Below are positions 8,823 through 16,555 of a stretch of 51,564 nucleotides of DNA, piece by piece. The stretch's first letter is position 1; each line of letters starts with the position of its first letter. The stretch comes from Acidimicrobiaceae bacterium (GTDB lineage: Bacteria; Actinomycetota; Acidimicrobiia; Acidimicrobiales; RAAP-2), in assembly GCA_003152215.1 (NCBI GenBank), contig PLZP01000076.1:1-51564 (forward strand). The letters run 5' to 3'. A program made the translations under genes and the position numbers. The notes below the pieces were generated by a model. It worked only from the letters and a program-made list of their open reading frames with translations. It did not search any database and had not been told where the DNA came from.

Positions 8823-8897
8823 TGTTGGGACCAACAGTCAAGTTGGCGAAACCAGCGAATCGAGGATTCGCCACCGGTTTAGGCGAAACAGCGCCTA
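8823..8897. other. Cluster of three hairpins in a gene-free gap
   Basis: The 450-nt gap at 8665-9114 holds no gene that I can support. Within 75 nt are three perfect stems: TGTTGG/CCAACA (8823-8836), GCGAATC/GATTCGC with a 3-nt loop (8855-8871) and TAGGCG/CGCCTA (8880-8897). They could form a small structured RNA or a 5' leader of the downstream TetR gene. No known RNA family was recognised. Confidence 0.35.
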
Positions 8898-9066
8898 GCG
8901 ACGAGCGTTGTGCGCGTCGACCACTTCAGGGTCGGCAACGCTGAAATACACATCGTCTGATGTTGGTACGTCGGTACGGCTAAGGAAGCCGCCGAGTGGG
9001 GTCATCGCCCAGAGGATGGATGACTGGCGTGGCTGGGATGATCGGTACGACATTTGTTACATCTCC

Positions 9067-9098
9067 TGTTATAGAACGTTACGTATCGTATTATAACA
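9067..9098. promoter_or_regulatory. Putative TetR operator
   Basis: TGTTATA (9067-9073) and TATAACA (9092-9098) are perfect inverted halves around an AACGTTACGTATCGT core, ending 16 nt before the GTG start of the TetR gene. The layout is that of an autoregulatory operator overlapping the promoter. Confidence 0.6.
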
Positions 9099-9114
9099 GA
9101 GATACCCTATTTCG

Positions 9115-9738
9115 GTGCGGGAACCTCGAGCGACGGACGGGTCCGGGCGGGGTCGACCCCGCTCAAAACAGGCCGAGCAGTCGATTCTTGAAGCGACGAC
9201 GCACCTGCTCGAAGAGAGGGGTTTCAAGGCGCTGACCATCGAAGACGTGGCCGTACGCGCGGGCGTAGGCAAAGCCACCATCTATCGATGGTGGCAGTCC
9301 AAAGGCACACTCGCCTTTGACGCGTTTTCCGCTCAGTTTCTAGCCCGGCAGCCCTTCCCGGACACCGGAACGCTGCGCGGTGACTTCCTCGCCGCCCTGC
9401 GGGGTTGGATGCGCTCCGTAAAGGGAACGCCAACCGGTAAAACGTTGGTCGAGTTGATCGCCGAGGTGCAACGCGATCCTGCCCTCGCGGCGCTTTGGCG
9501 AGACCGCTTCATCGAACCGGTCCGCGATCATCACCGCGTCATGATCCAACACGCCATTGCTCGCGGCGAGATCCCTGCGTCGACCAACGCCGAGGTGGCT
9601 CTGGATCTCCTCTTCGGGCCGGCCTATCACCGATTACTCCAAACCCACCTTGCGCTCACTGACCGTTTTGCTCGCGACGTCGTCGATGTCGTGGTTGCCG
9701 GGTTGGTTGCGCCGGTCCACGAGCCGCCTCGCGCCTGA
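9115..9738 (+). CDS. TetR-family transcriptional regulator
   Basis: A 207-residue regulator. The N-terminal DNA-binding domain (about residues 20-66) contains LTIEDVAVRAGVGKATIYRWWQSK, a textbook TetR helix-turn-helix with the WW variant typical of the TetR_C_11/AcrR-like actinobacterial group. The C-terminal helical domain should bind a small ligand. It starts with GTG at 9115. The inverted repeat just upstream suggests autoregulation. No target gene is obvious, since its neighbours are the convergent HIT gene and, upstream, the divergent marR-MFS unit. Confidence 0.88.
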   Translation: MREPRATDGSGRGRPRSKQAEQSILEATTHLLEERGFKALTIEDVAVRAGVGKATIYRWWQSKGTLAFDAFSAQFLARQPFPDTGTLRGDFLAALRGWMRSVKGTPTGKTLVELIAEVQRDPALAALWRDRFIEPVRDHHRVMIQHAIARGEIPASTNAEVALDLLFGPAYHRLLQTHLALTDRFARDVVDVVVAGLVAPVHEPPRA

Positions 9739-9746
9739 GGGCGCGA
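9729..9746. terminator. Hairpin at the end of the TetR gene
   Basis: TCGCGCC (9729-9735) and GGCGCGA (9740-9746) form a perfect 7-bp stem with a TGAG tetraloop that contains the TetR stop codon. It lies between convergent genes and may terminate both. Confidence 0.5.
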
Positions 9747-9753
9747 AGGACAG

Positions 9754-10212
9754 TTACTCAACGTTGGCGCTCCTCAGCGCCAGGGCGAGTTCGTCTTGCT
9801 CTGCCAAAGGAATCCACTCCGATTCGGGATGCTTCAGGTACTCGAAGATGCTCGAACCGCGGTGTTCCGCGTCCAACGCGTGCGCCCGAGGAACGACGTG
9901 GAAGTGCACGTGGCTAAATCCGGGCGCTTCGGCGAACATCATCACGTACGTCTTCTGGCACCCGACAACGTCAACGAGCGCCTTCGACGCCCGTCGCAGT
10001 AGTCGCCCGAGTTCGACCGACTCGTCGTCGCTCAGCTCGTGGATCGATTCAATATGCCGTCGAGGTACCACCACGAGCCAACCGAGCAGCGCCGAATTGA
10101 ACGAGTGCGCAACTCTCCATCCGTCGGTCACCCAGATCGCGCTCGAGGGACCGAGCTCGTTCATTTTTTCGGTCGCGGCACACGTGTAACACAAGTTGGC
10201 GGTATCGGTCAT
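9754..10212 (-). CDS. HIT-family (histidine triad) protein
   Basis: Cytoplasmic nucleotide hydrolase or transferase of the HIT superfamily, 152 residues. The catalytic triad motif HVHFHVVPR (HxHxHxx) is near residue 102, and an N-terminal CYTC pair (about residues 8-11) could bind zinc. Family members split nucleoside phosphoramidates or dinucleoside polyphosphates. I chose the ATG at 10212, which begins close to the CxxC; a GTG at 10254 with a nearby GGGAG is a possible alternative adding 14 residues. The neighbours give no pathway. Confidence 0.82.
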   Translation of the reverse strand: MTDTANLCYTCAATEKMNELGPSSAIWVTDGWRVAHSFNSALLGWLVVVPRRHIESIHELSDDESVELGRLLRRASKALVDVVGCQKTYVMMFAEAPGFSHVHFHVVPRAHALDAEHRGSSIFEYLKHPESEWIPLAEQDELALALRSANVE

Positions 10213-10440
10213 CTCGATACCGTAGGTCGCTAGCGCGGCCCCGCACTGGGACACTCCCGGATCGCACGTAGATACCCGTGTCGAACGGTCGGATGCACTG
10301 GCACTGGGTTGAAGAGGTCGGTGACCAAGTTTCGTAGACGTCGTTGTCCTATAAATGCCCGCGGCAATGATTAAGCGACTACTGTTCGCTCGTCACAGGG
10401 ATTTACTGCTTCGTCCACCCGAAAAAAACAAAGGATGGCA

Positions 10441-10629
10441 ATGTCCGAGGAACCTTCAGTAGTTACGTGCCCCGCGTGCGGCAGTGCCCGAGTCACGCTG
10501 GACAGCGTTGGCAAGACCACCGGCGGCGAGGCACTCCACGCAACCGTGGGCAAATCCACCGGCGGCGAGACACTCAAGGCAACGTGCCAGGACTGCGCTA
10601 CAATCTGGGAAGCACCGACGTCCATTTAG
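10441..10629 (+). CDS. Small zinc-ribbon protein with an internal duplication
   Basis: A 62-residue protein with two Cys pairs, CPAC (residues 10-13) and CQDC (49-52), forming a probable zinc ribbon. Between them lie two tandem 13-residue copies, VGKTTGGEALHAT (23-35) and VGKSTGGETLKAT (36-48), mirrored by a 39-bp direct repeat in the DNA. The ATG at 10441 has AAAGG at good spacing; an ATG at 10435 is too close to it. It may bind nucleic acid or act as a metal-bearing adaptor, but no function is known. A hairpin follows the stop. Confidence 0.7.
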   Translation: MSEEPSVVTCPACGSARVTLDSVGKTTGGEALHATVGKSTGGETLKATCQDCATIWEAPTSI

Positions 10630-10637
10630 CGACGCAG

Positions 10638-10660
10638 CGGTGGCGACTCCTCAGCCACCG
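10638..10660. terminator. Hairpin between convergent genes
   Basis: CGGTGGC (10638-10644) and GCCACCG (10654-10660) form a perfect 7-bp stem with a 9-nt loop. It spans the end of the cyclase gene and its stop codon and lies 8 nt after the zinc-ribbon stop, so it may terminate both genes. Confidence 0.5.
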
Positions 10661-13398
10661 AGCAGTTCGAAGACCATCGCTAACGCCGAATCCTGGTCGA
10701 GCGCCGCGCCCGCTTCCAGAAGTCGGTTGAACGACGGCTCGTCCGTTCCTGATCGAAGTCGCTCCTGATCAGAGTGTCGCAACTGCGATTCAATCAACTC
10801 GCGCTCCATGCCGTGGCGGCGCATGAGCTCGTCAGAGGCACCGTGCAGCAGGCAGGCCGTGCGCGCCTCGCCGCGGAGACTCGCGTAGAGCGCGCCAAAC
10901 AGTATTTGGTACGGAATCAACTCATCCCACGTGTGATCGTGCGCAATTGATTCGCCAAGGTGCGAGGCGACCGCGTCGACGTCGAGTCGAAGCAGGGCGA
11001 TCGTCGTCAGATTGATCGTGATGTTGGCGAGACGTCGATCCTTGGCAATGCCGGCCGCGTCTCGTTCGACGAGGGATGCGGCGTCGTGGAACAGAACGCT
11101 CGCTGCATCAAGGTCGCCCGACTGAATCGCCATCAGTCCGAGATCCTCCGAAAGACGAATCTCGGAACGCGCGTCACCGAGTTCTCTCGCAATCGTCAGT
11201 GCTTCGTAGGACTCTGACCTCGCCCGTTCGAGATGTTCATCGCCCATCTCGGACCGAAAGGCACCGCAAAGGCGGAGCGCTGCTCCGAGGTCAACCAGGC
11301 CATGTCCGCGAGCGAGTGCCACGGCGCGCTCGGCGTCATTGATTGCTTGTATCTGGTTGCCCTCGTTGAACGCCAGGTAGGCGCTTAGGAGCATCAGACG
11401 CGACTCGCCAATCTCGTCATCGACTTCTCGGGCGAGAGAAAGACCCTCCGTGAGACAGTCACGACTCTTCGCGACTTGGCGTGACTGATTGAAACAGCGC
11501 CCCGCGACGTCGAGCGCCCGGGCGTGGATCGCACTTGGCGGCGCGTGCGATAAAAGGGAAAGGGCGTGCATCGTCAGCTCCGCGCCCTCCTCGTTCTTGA
11601 ATCGATTGAGCAGGAAGGTCCGAAGTGCGACCATGATTCGTAGAGCGTCGGAAGCGCTGTCCTCATGTTCGCTAAGGAACAGCGTTGCTCGAACGATGTT
11701 CTGCCACTCCTCCTCGACCGCGGACAGCCAGGGGTACTGATTCGCTCCAGAGAACTCAGTGCTCGCTCGTTGTGCGAATTGGAGACACCACTGTGCGTGT
11801 CGGGTCATGGTGGCGCGTGGTTCTCCCGCCACGCCCTCCAGACCTTGTTGTGCGTATTGACGAACACTTTCGAGCAGCCAATAGCGAGTCGTCGACCCAA
11901 CTGGTCGAACCTGCACGAGGCTCTTGTCCACCAACGAGTCCACGATGCCAATGACGTCGTCGTCGCTCTCGATTCCAAGATCGCAGATAGTCTCCGCCGC
12001 ATCGAGCGACCAGTCGCCGGCGAACACGCTCAGTTCAAACATCACTAACTTTTCTGGTTCACTCAGCAGGTCGAAGGACCAATCGATCATCGCTCGCAAT
12101 GTCTGCTGACGTGGGGGTGCCGACCGATTCCCACTCGTGAGGATCCGCAAGTGATCCGAGAGTCTCTCCTCAACGTCATGCACGGACATCGAACGAAGTT
12201 TGGCGGCGGCTAACTCTATGGCGAGCGGTATGCCGTCGAGCCGTCGACAGAGTGCGAGAACGGTCTCAACGTTTACTTCGTCGACAACGAACTCTGGTCG
12301 CTGCAGTTGTGCCCGTTCCTCGAAGAGCCGAACGGCGTCAATCGATCGGGGGTCGTCGCCCGTGACGGCCATGGGCGCGAGTCGAACGACGCTCTCGCCG
12401 TGCACGCCCAGTGGCTCGCGACTCGTCGCGAGGAACCGAACGCCGGGACTGCGTCGCAGCAACTCCGACACCAAGTCCGACGTCGGTTGAAGGAGGTGCT
12501 CGCAGCTGTCGAGAACGACGAGTGTGTCGCGCTCACTCAGGGCATCTACGAGGGCGTCGGTGGAACTTCCTGCGGCACCGGTACCGAGAAGCGCCGCGAG
12601 CGCCGGCGCGAGTTGCGCCGCTTCACTGAGAGGTCCAAGTTCGACGAACCAGACTCCCCCGTCGACGTGACCGACGACATCGGCTGCGATCTGCAGGGAC
12701 GCGCGGGTTTTCCCCGTGCCGCCGGAACCGCAGATCGTGACGAGGCGATGCTCGGCCATCAACAAAGAGAGTTCCGCTAACTCTCGGGTGCGGCCAATGA
12801 ACGAGGTCGACTGCGCGGGAAGGTTGTTCTTCGCCGTCGGGTCGTCGAGTGTTCGAAGTGGCGGGAATTCATCACGGAGGCCGTCGATGACGAGTTGGTA
12901 GATCGATTCCGGTCTCGTGAGGTCCTTGAGAAGGTGTTGGCCCATGCTGCGAAGCGTCACGCCCTCCGGCACCTCACCACCCACCAGTTCATACGTCGAC
13001 CCGGACAGCACAACCTGACCACCGTGTGCCGTCGCTTCGAGACGCGCCGCCCGATTCACCGTTGGTCCGAAGTAGTCGCCGTCACGCTCCTCGCAGTCTC
13101 CCGAGTGCAGCGCCATTCGCACGCGCAAAGTTGCGGGCTCGGGCCACTGCTCCACACCAAGATCGCGCTGCACATCAATGGCGCATCGCAGTGCGTCAGG
13201 TGCCAGCGAAAAGGCCGCACAGAATGCGTCGCCTACCGTCTTGAAGACGTGGCCATGGTGTCGATCAATCACCTCGCGCAAAATGTGATCGTGGCGCGCC
13301 AGCGCGATCGACATTGCCGCAGGGGCGTCCTCCCAAAGCCGCGTCGATCCCTCAATATCCGTGAACAGCAGGGTCACTGTTCCGCTCGGAGCTCTCAC
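10651..13398 (-). CDS. Class III adenylate cyclase / ATPase / TPR regulator
   Basis: Large (915-residue) signalling protein. Residues 1-170 are a class III nucleotidyl cyclase domain: metal-binding Asp14 (FTDIEGSTRLW) and Asp57 (FKTVGDAF), Lys53 at the adenine-selecting position, and Asn115/Arg119 in GPTVNRAARLE. All catalytic positions look intact. An AP-ATPase (NB-ARC/STAND-like) domain follows from about 195: Walker A GSGGTGKT at 224-231 and Walker B-like LVVLDSCEHLL. The remainder is helical, TPR-like (roughly 560-915), with no LuxR DNA-binding tail. The reading extends to 13725, but that stretch lies on the neighbouring peptidase gene; the GTG at 13398 directly begins the cyclase domain. 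It is the last gene of a four-gene co-directional run. The input signal is unknown. Confidence 0.87.
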   Translation of the reverse strand: MRAPSGTVTLLFTDIEGSTRLWEDAPAAMSIALARHDHILREVIDRHHGHVFKTVGDAFCAAFSLAPDALRCAIDVQRDLGVEQWPEPATLRVRMALHSGDCEERDGDYFGPTVNRAARLEATAHGGQVVLSGSTYELVGGEVPEGVTLRSMGQHLLKDLTRPESIYQLVIDGLRDEFPPLRTLDDPTAKNNLPAQSTSFIGRTRELAELSLLMAEHRLVTICGSGGTGKTRASLQIAADVVGHVDGGVWFVELGPLSEAAQLAPALAALLGTGAAGSSTDALVDALSERDTLVVLDSCEHLLQPTSDLVSELLRRSPGVRFLATSREPLGVHGESVVRLAPMAVTGDDPRSIDAVRLFEERAQLQRPEFVVDEVNVETVLALCRRLDGIPLAIELAAAKLRSMSVHDVEERLSDHLRILTSGNRSAPPRQQTLRAMIDWSFDLLSEPEKLVMFELSVFAGDWSLDAAETICDLGIESDDDVIGIVDSLVDKSLVQVRPVGSTTRYWLLESVRQYAQQGLEGVAGEPRATMTRHAQWCLQFAQRASTEFSGANQYPWLSAVEEEWQNIVRATLFLSEHEDSASDALRIMVALRTFLLNRFKNEEGAELTMHALSLLSHAPPSAIHARALDVAGRCFNQSRQVAKSRDCLTEGLSLAREVDDEIGESRLMLLSAYLAFNEGNQIQAINDAERAVALARGHGLVDLGAALRLCGAFRSEMGDEHLERARSESYEALTIARELGDARSEIRLSEDLGLMAIQSGDLDAASVLFHDAASLVERDAAGIAKDRRLANITINLTTIALLRLDVDAVASHLGESIAHDHTWDELIPYQILFGALYASLRGEARTACLLHGASDELMRRHGMERELIESQLRHSDQERLRSGTDEPSFNRLLEAGAALDQDSALAMVFELLGG

Positions 13399-13454
13399 GG
13401 GACCGATTCTTGCAAACGAGTGCCCGGTTGACCTACTTCGACGCCGCGCGTGTT

Positions 13455-14186
13455 CTAGAAGTCCGGCGCCGGGACCGGCGAGGCGAGCGTGAAGGACGTC
13501 GCGTCGCCCCCTTCGAGGAAGAGGTGTTCGAGCGTCTCGAACGCTAGACAGAAGGTCCCGTTCCCGAGACCGCCCCACGTCTCGCCCCATGATTGGTAGA
13601 ACCAGACCATCTTGGTGAAGGGTTCGACACCGAAGGCTTCGACTTCGTGGCCGCCGCGAACGGTCGCGCCCGGTTTCAAGGGACATTCCCCACTTGGCAG
13701 TGGTGTGTCGAAGCTGGTGTACCAATCAAGTCCGAAAATGAGTGGACCGAGCGTGAGTAGTCCGAGCATTGGAATCAACTCCGTTGCGTGGACCGACTTG
13801 GCGACGACGCCATCCTTCTCGAGGGCGTCGGCGATGCATGGTCCCGAGCATCCGTCATCGTTGGGCGGGTATTGCTCGCCGGGGGGATTGAACTGCGTTG
13901 CCTGCTCGTAGATCTTGACGGCATCAGTTTCGTTGAAGTTCCATCCGGCCTGGTGCAGCGGAATCGTCATCAATGCGCCTGCGGTGGCGTTGCCGGTACA
14001 CGAGCCCAACGCGCCCTGGTCAAAGGGCGGGCAGAGTCGTTCCCAGTTCACGGTGTTCGTGGGAGGTGCCGGTGTCTGCGAAGCATCAACGTGGCGGCGT
14101 TCAAAACTGTCGCGACGGTCAATGTGGCGTCCGAGACGGCCACCGCCGACCGCTGACTTCTTCTCTTCGATATGCGTATACGTCAC
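13455..14186 (-). CDS. Papain-like (C1-type) cysteine peptidase, atypical
   Basis: A 243-residue protein of the papain fold without signal peptide, so probably cytoplasmic. The oxyanion Gln57 and nucleophile Cys63 lie in DQGALGSCTGNA, and His180 in GGHEVEAFG. The usual Asn-Ser-Trp-Gly motif is present as QSWG, so the third catalytic residue is Gln198 instead of Asn. There is no long inhibitory propeptide, only about 45 variable residues. The GTG at 14186 follows GGAGGG at ideal spacing and is preferred over 14213. It lies 30 nt after the DUF1349 gene and 56 nt before the cyclase gene. It could be a peptidase with altered kinetics or a peptide-binding protein. Confidence 0.78.
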   Translation of the reverse strand: MTYTHIEEKKSAVGGGRLGRHIDRRDSFERRHVDASQTPAPPTNTVNWERLCPPFDQGALGSCTGNATAGALMTIPLHQAGWNFNETDAVKIYEQATQFNPPGEQYPPNDDGCSGPCIADALEKDGVVAKSVHATELIPMLGLLTLGPLIFGLDWYTSFDTPLPSGECPLKPGATVRGGHEVEAFGVEPFTKMVWFYQSWGETWGGLGNGTFCLAFETLEHLFLEGGDATSFTLASPVPAPDF

Positions 14187-14216
14187 GTATCTCCCTCCAT
14201 GCTGCCCACTCATTCG

Positions 14217-14813
14217 TCACAGACCGGAACGAAGGCTCGCCAGTCGCTCCGGCACGTACGAGATCTTCGAAAAGCGCACAACGCATCCGCCGCCGAGCGG
14301 CGACTGCGCTTCGAAGCCCACGTCGACCGAACCGTAGGTGTCGAGACGAAAGTATCGAACGAAGTGCCACTCTTCACCGTCCAGCGAGTAGTGGAACGCG
14401 TGCGCGTCGCCAAGACCCGACACCCGCAGGAAGACCGAGGTCGCGTCGATGATTACTGAATTGCAGTCGTCCGACTCACCTCTCGTCACCACCGAGACGA
14501 TCATCGCCTGTCCTTGGGGCGAGAACTCGAAAGCGAGTTTGGCCCAGCTTTGCGTGTTGCTCCAAAGCACCAACGCGCCGGCGTCAAACGTCGACGAGAA
14601 TGCGACGTCGACCTGTGCACTCAACATGAACTCGGTCAAAGGTCTACAGACAACAGCGGAGGTGGTTGCCACCACCTGAGACGTTTCGGGATCAGTGAAC
14701 CAGTCCGTCTGCGGCGTCGCACTCATCACGATCGATCGGTCGCCGAACTCCACGTCGATTGGTTTGCCCACCCACTCGAACGACTGCTCAAGTCCCGGAA
14801 TGCCCACGGACAC
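14217..14813 (-). CDS. DUF1349 (concanavalin-like) protein
   Basis: A 198-residue beta-sandwich protein of the DUF1349 family, related to yeast Ree1 (regulation of enolase 1). Characteristic stretches are DWFTDPETSQV, QVDVAFSSTFDAGALVLW, WAKLAFEFSPQG, FHYSLDGEEWHFVRYF and VGFEAQSPLGGGC. The family has a concanavalin-like lectin/glucanase fold and no established catalytic role. A much longer open frame runs upstream to 15320 but overlaps the LLM gene. The GTG at 14813 follows GGGAG with 6-nt spacing and starts 25 nt after the LLM stop, so I trimmed to it. It is the second gene of the four-gene run. Confidence 0.82.
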   Translation of the reverse strand: MSVGIPGLEQSFEWVGKPIDVEFGDRSIVMSATPQTDWFTDPETSQVVATTSAVVCRPLTEFMLSAQVDVAFSSTFDAGALVLWSNTQSWAKLAFEFSPQGQAMIVSVVTRGESDDCNSVIIDATSVFLRVSGLGDAHAFHYSLDGEEWHFVRYFRLDTYGSVDVGFEAQSPLGGGCVVRFSKISYVPERLASLRSGL

Positions 14814-14838
14814 TGTCTTCTCCCATTTCTCTCGATAG

Positions 14839-15771
14839 TTAACGAACGACGGGCATGATGCGCTCGGCCACGAGGCGAAGGTGATCGAGGTCGGCGAGGT
14901 CGAGGACCTGAAGATACATCCGCGTGGCGCCTGCTTCGCCAAAGTCGCGAAGTTTCGCGATGACCTCGTCGACCGTGCCGGCGAGACTGTTCGCCCGAAG
15001 TTCCGCGGCGTCGCGTCCAATGCGACCGGCCCGTCGCTCGATCTCCGCCTCGTTCTCACCGACGCACAGGACCTGCGCCGCGGACAGGACGATCGACTTC
15101 GGATCTCGGCCGCCGGCCGTGCACGCACTGCGAACGCGCTCGAACTGATCCCTCGTGGCGTCGAGGCTGTCGAAGGCCCGATTGAACTCGTCAGCGAAGC
15201 GAGCAGCGAGCTGCGGAGTTCGCGTCTTCCCACCGCCGCCGATGATGATCGGCGGATGGGGTTGCTGCACAGGCTTGGGCAACGCCGGGCTATCGACAAT
15301 CGGATAGTGCGGTCCGGCATGCGAGTATCGCTCCCCCACGGGCGTCGCCCACAACCCAGTGATGATCTCTAGTTGTTCGCTGAGTCGATCGAATCGCTCC
15401 CCCAACGGCGGAAACTCAATGCCGTAGGCCGAGTGCTCCGCGGCGAACCACCCGGTGCCAATGCCGAGTTCCACTCGACCGCCGCTCATTTCGTCAATCT
15501 GTGCGACGGCGATCGCTAATGGCCCGGGCAGACGAAAGGTCGCCGCGGTTACCAGGGTGCCGAGGCGCACGTCCTTCGTCTCGCGGGCGAGTCCCGCCAA
15601 CGTGATCCACGCGTCAGTCGGTCCGGGAAGTCCCGAGACCGCGCCCATGTGCAGGTAGTGATCGGAGCGAAAAAAGGCGTTGAAGCCCAGGCGGTCGGTC
15701 TCTTGGGCAACCCGCAGGAGGTCGTCGTACGTGGCACCTTGCTGCGGTTCCGTGAAAATTCGCAGGTCCAT
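14839..15771 (-). CDS. LLM-class F420-dependent oxidoreductase
   Basis: A 310-residue TIM-barrel flavin/deazaflavin enzyme of the luciferase-like monooxygenase superfamily. Typical stretches are FRSDHYLHMG, GTLVTAATFRLPGPLAI, VELGIGTGWFAAEHSAYGI and PPIIIGGGGKTRTPQLAARFADEFN. The pattern is that of the actinobacterial F420-dependent subgroup, although FMN use cannot be excluded. The ATG at 15771 (MDLRIFTEP) follows AAAGG at 7-nt spacing and matches the family start. It is first in the run LLM, DUF1349, papain-like, cyclase, and its promoter region faces the divergent YbjQ-like gene. The substrate is unknown. Confidence 0.87.
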   Translation of the reverse strand: MDLRIFTEPQQGATYDDLLRVAQETDRLGFNAFFRSDHYLHMGAVSGLPGPTDAWITLAGLARETKDVRLGTLVTAATFRLPGPLAIAVAQIDEMSGGRVELGIGTGWFAAEHSAYGIEFPPLGERFDRLSEQLEIITGLWATPVGERYSHAGPHYPIVDSPALPKPVQQPHPPIIIGGGGKTRTPQLAARFADEFNRAFDSLDATRDQFERVRSACTAGGRDPKSIVLSAAQVLCVGENEAEIERRAGRIGRDAAELRANSLAGTVDEVIAKLRDFGEAGATRMYLQVLDLADLDHLRLVAERIMPVVR

Positions 15772-15914
15772 TGAGAAACCTTTCATCGACGTATTCTGCG
15801 CCATGTTACGCATCGTCGAACGCGGCGACGCATCGATGCTGCGCCGAGACAATCTGCGGTCGTGTTGTAAGGTCGAAATCGATGGTATTTGGACGTTCGG
15901 AACCGGAGGACACC

Positions 15915-16280
15915 ATGTCGGATGAAGGTCCTCGCTACGGTGAGCCCGGTGGCTCGCAGTTTCCTATTACCACGGCACTCGTCTTCCCCGGTCAAGAGAT
16001 TGACAAGAGTCTCGGCATGGTCTTTGGCGTCGTCGTTCGTTCCATGGGACTCGGCAAGAACATCACCGCCGGCATCAGATCACTCGCCGGCGGTGAAGTG
16101 AAGCAGTACACGCGCCTCGTGGAAGACAGCCGACGCCACGCGCTCGATCGAATGATCGAAAACGGTCAACTCATTGGCGCTGACGCCATTCTCTCGTTTC
16201 GCTTCGACTCATCTGAGGTTGGACAGTCACTGACCGAGATCGTCGCGTACGGCACCGCCGTCACCTTCAAGAAGCCGTAG
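15915..16280 (+). CDS. YbjQ/UPF0145 family protein
   Basis: A 121-residue cytoplasmic protein of the YbjQ (DUF74, heavy-metal-binding-like) family, which forms pentameric rings in solved members. The family core is clear: VFGVVVRSMGLGKNITAGIRSLAGGEVKQYT, then ADAILSFRFDSSE and EIVAYGTAV. The function is not established. The ATG at 15915 has a perfect GGAGG ribosome site 6 nt upstream; the longer reading from 15771 lies in the divergent promoter region. The small membrane-protein gene begins 5 nt after the stop and is probably co-translated. Confidence 0.87.
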   Translation: MSDEGPRYGEPGGSQFPITTALVFPGQEIDKSLGMVFGVVVRSMGLGKNITAGIRSLAGGEVKQYTRLVEDSRRHALDRMIENGQLIGADAILSFRFDSSEVGQSLTEIVAYGTAVTFKKP

Positions 16281-16285
16281 CGACA

Positions 16286-16504
16286 GTGGGCTTCGTCGTT
16301 CTCGTCATCGTCGCGGTCGTCATCGTCTGCTTCTTCATCAGCCTGTTTGTTCGCCGCCACGGCGAAAGCGACAAGCCTCAGCCCGGTTGGCGCAGCACCG
16401 ATGAGGTCTTCAATGACCCCTCCACCAATCGCGTCATGCGCGTGTGGCTGGATCAAAAGGGAGAACGTCACTACATTCCCGACGGGACCCGCCGCGCGTC
16501 CTAA
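16286..16504 (+). CDS. Small single-pass membrane protein
   Basis: A 72-residue protein with one N-terminal helix (residues 2-22, GFVVLVIVAVVIVCFFISLFV) and a polar cytoplasmic-type tail with WRSTDEVFNDPSTNRVMRVWLD and HYIPD. It starts with GTG 5 nt after the YbjQ stop, which implies an operon. The tail resembles a short sequence seen at the end of some actinobacterial membrane proteins (DEVFxDPxTxRxMRVWxD), but I cannot name a function. Confidence 0.62.
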   Translation: MGFVVLVIVAVVIVCFFISLFVRRHGESDKPQPGWRSTDEVFNDPSTNRVMRVWLDQKGERHYIPDGTRRAS

Positions 16505-16513
16505 GCCCACGCC

Positions 16514-16553
16514 ACGTGCGACGTGCGACGTGCGACGTGCGACGTGCGACGTG
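16514..16553. repeat. Heptamer tandem repeat (ACGTGCG x 5.7)
   Basis: Five perfect ACGTGCG copies plus five bases of a sixth, in the 51-nt gap between convergent genes and ending 2 nt before the MmcQ-type stop. A perfect repeat of this unit is likely to vary in copy number. It may also fold, since ACGT is self-complementary. Confidence 0.9.
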
Positions 16554-16555
16554 TT

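Noticed and set aside
8665..9114. tRNA or other classical RNA gene.
   Set aside because: No cloverleaf or known motif; only isolated hairpins.
13399..13725. Upstream extension of the cyclase gene (109 residues).
   Set aside because: It lies over the papain-like gene, is Arg/Ser-rich with no domain, and the GTG at 13398 begins the cyclase domain exactly.
14814..15320. Long open frame upstream of the DUF1349 gene.
   Set aside because: It overlaps the LLM gene in another frame and has Ser/Arg-rich shadow composition; a good ribosome site precedes GTG 14813.
16514..16553. CRISPR-like repeat.
   Set aside because: The heptamers are contiguous without spacers, so it is a simple tandem repeat.
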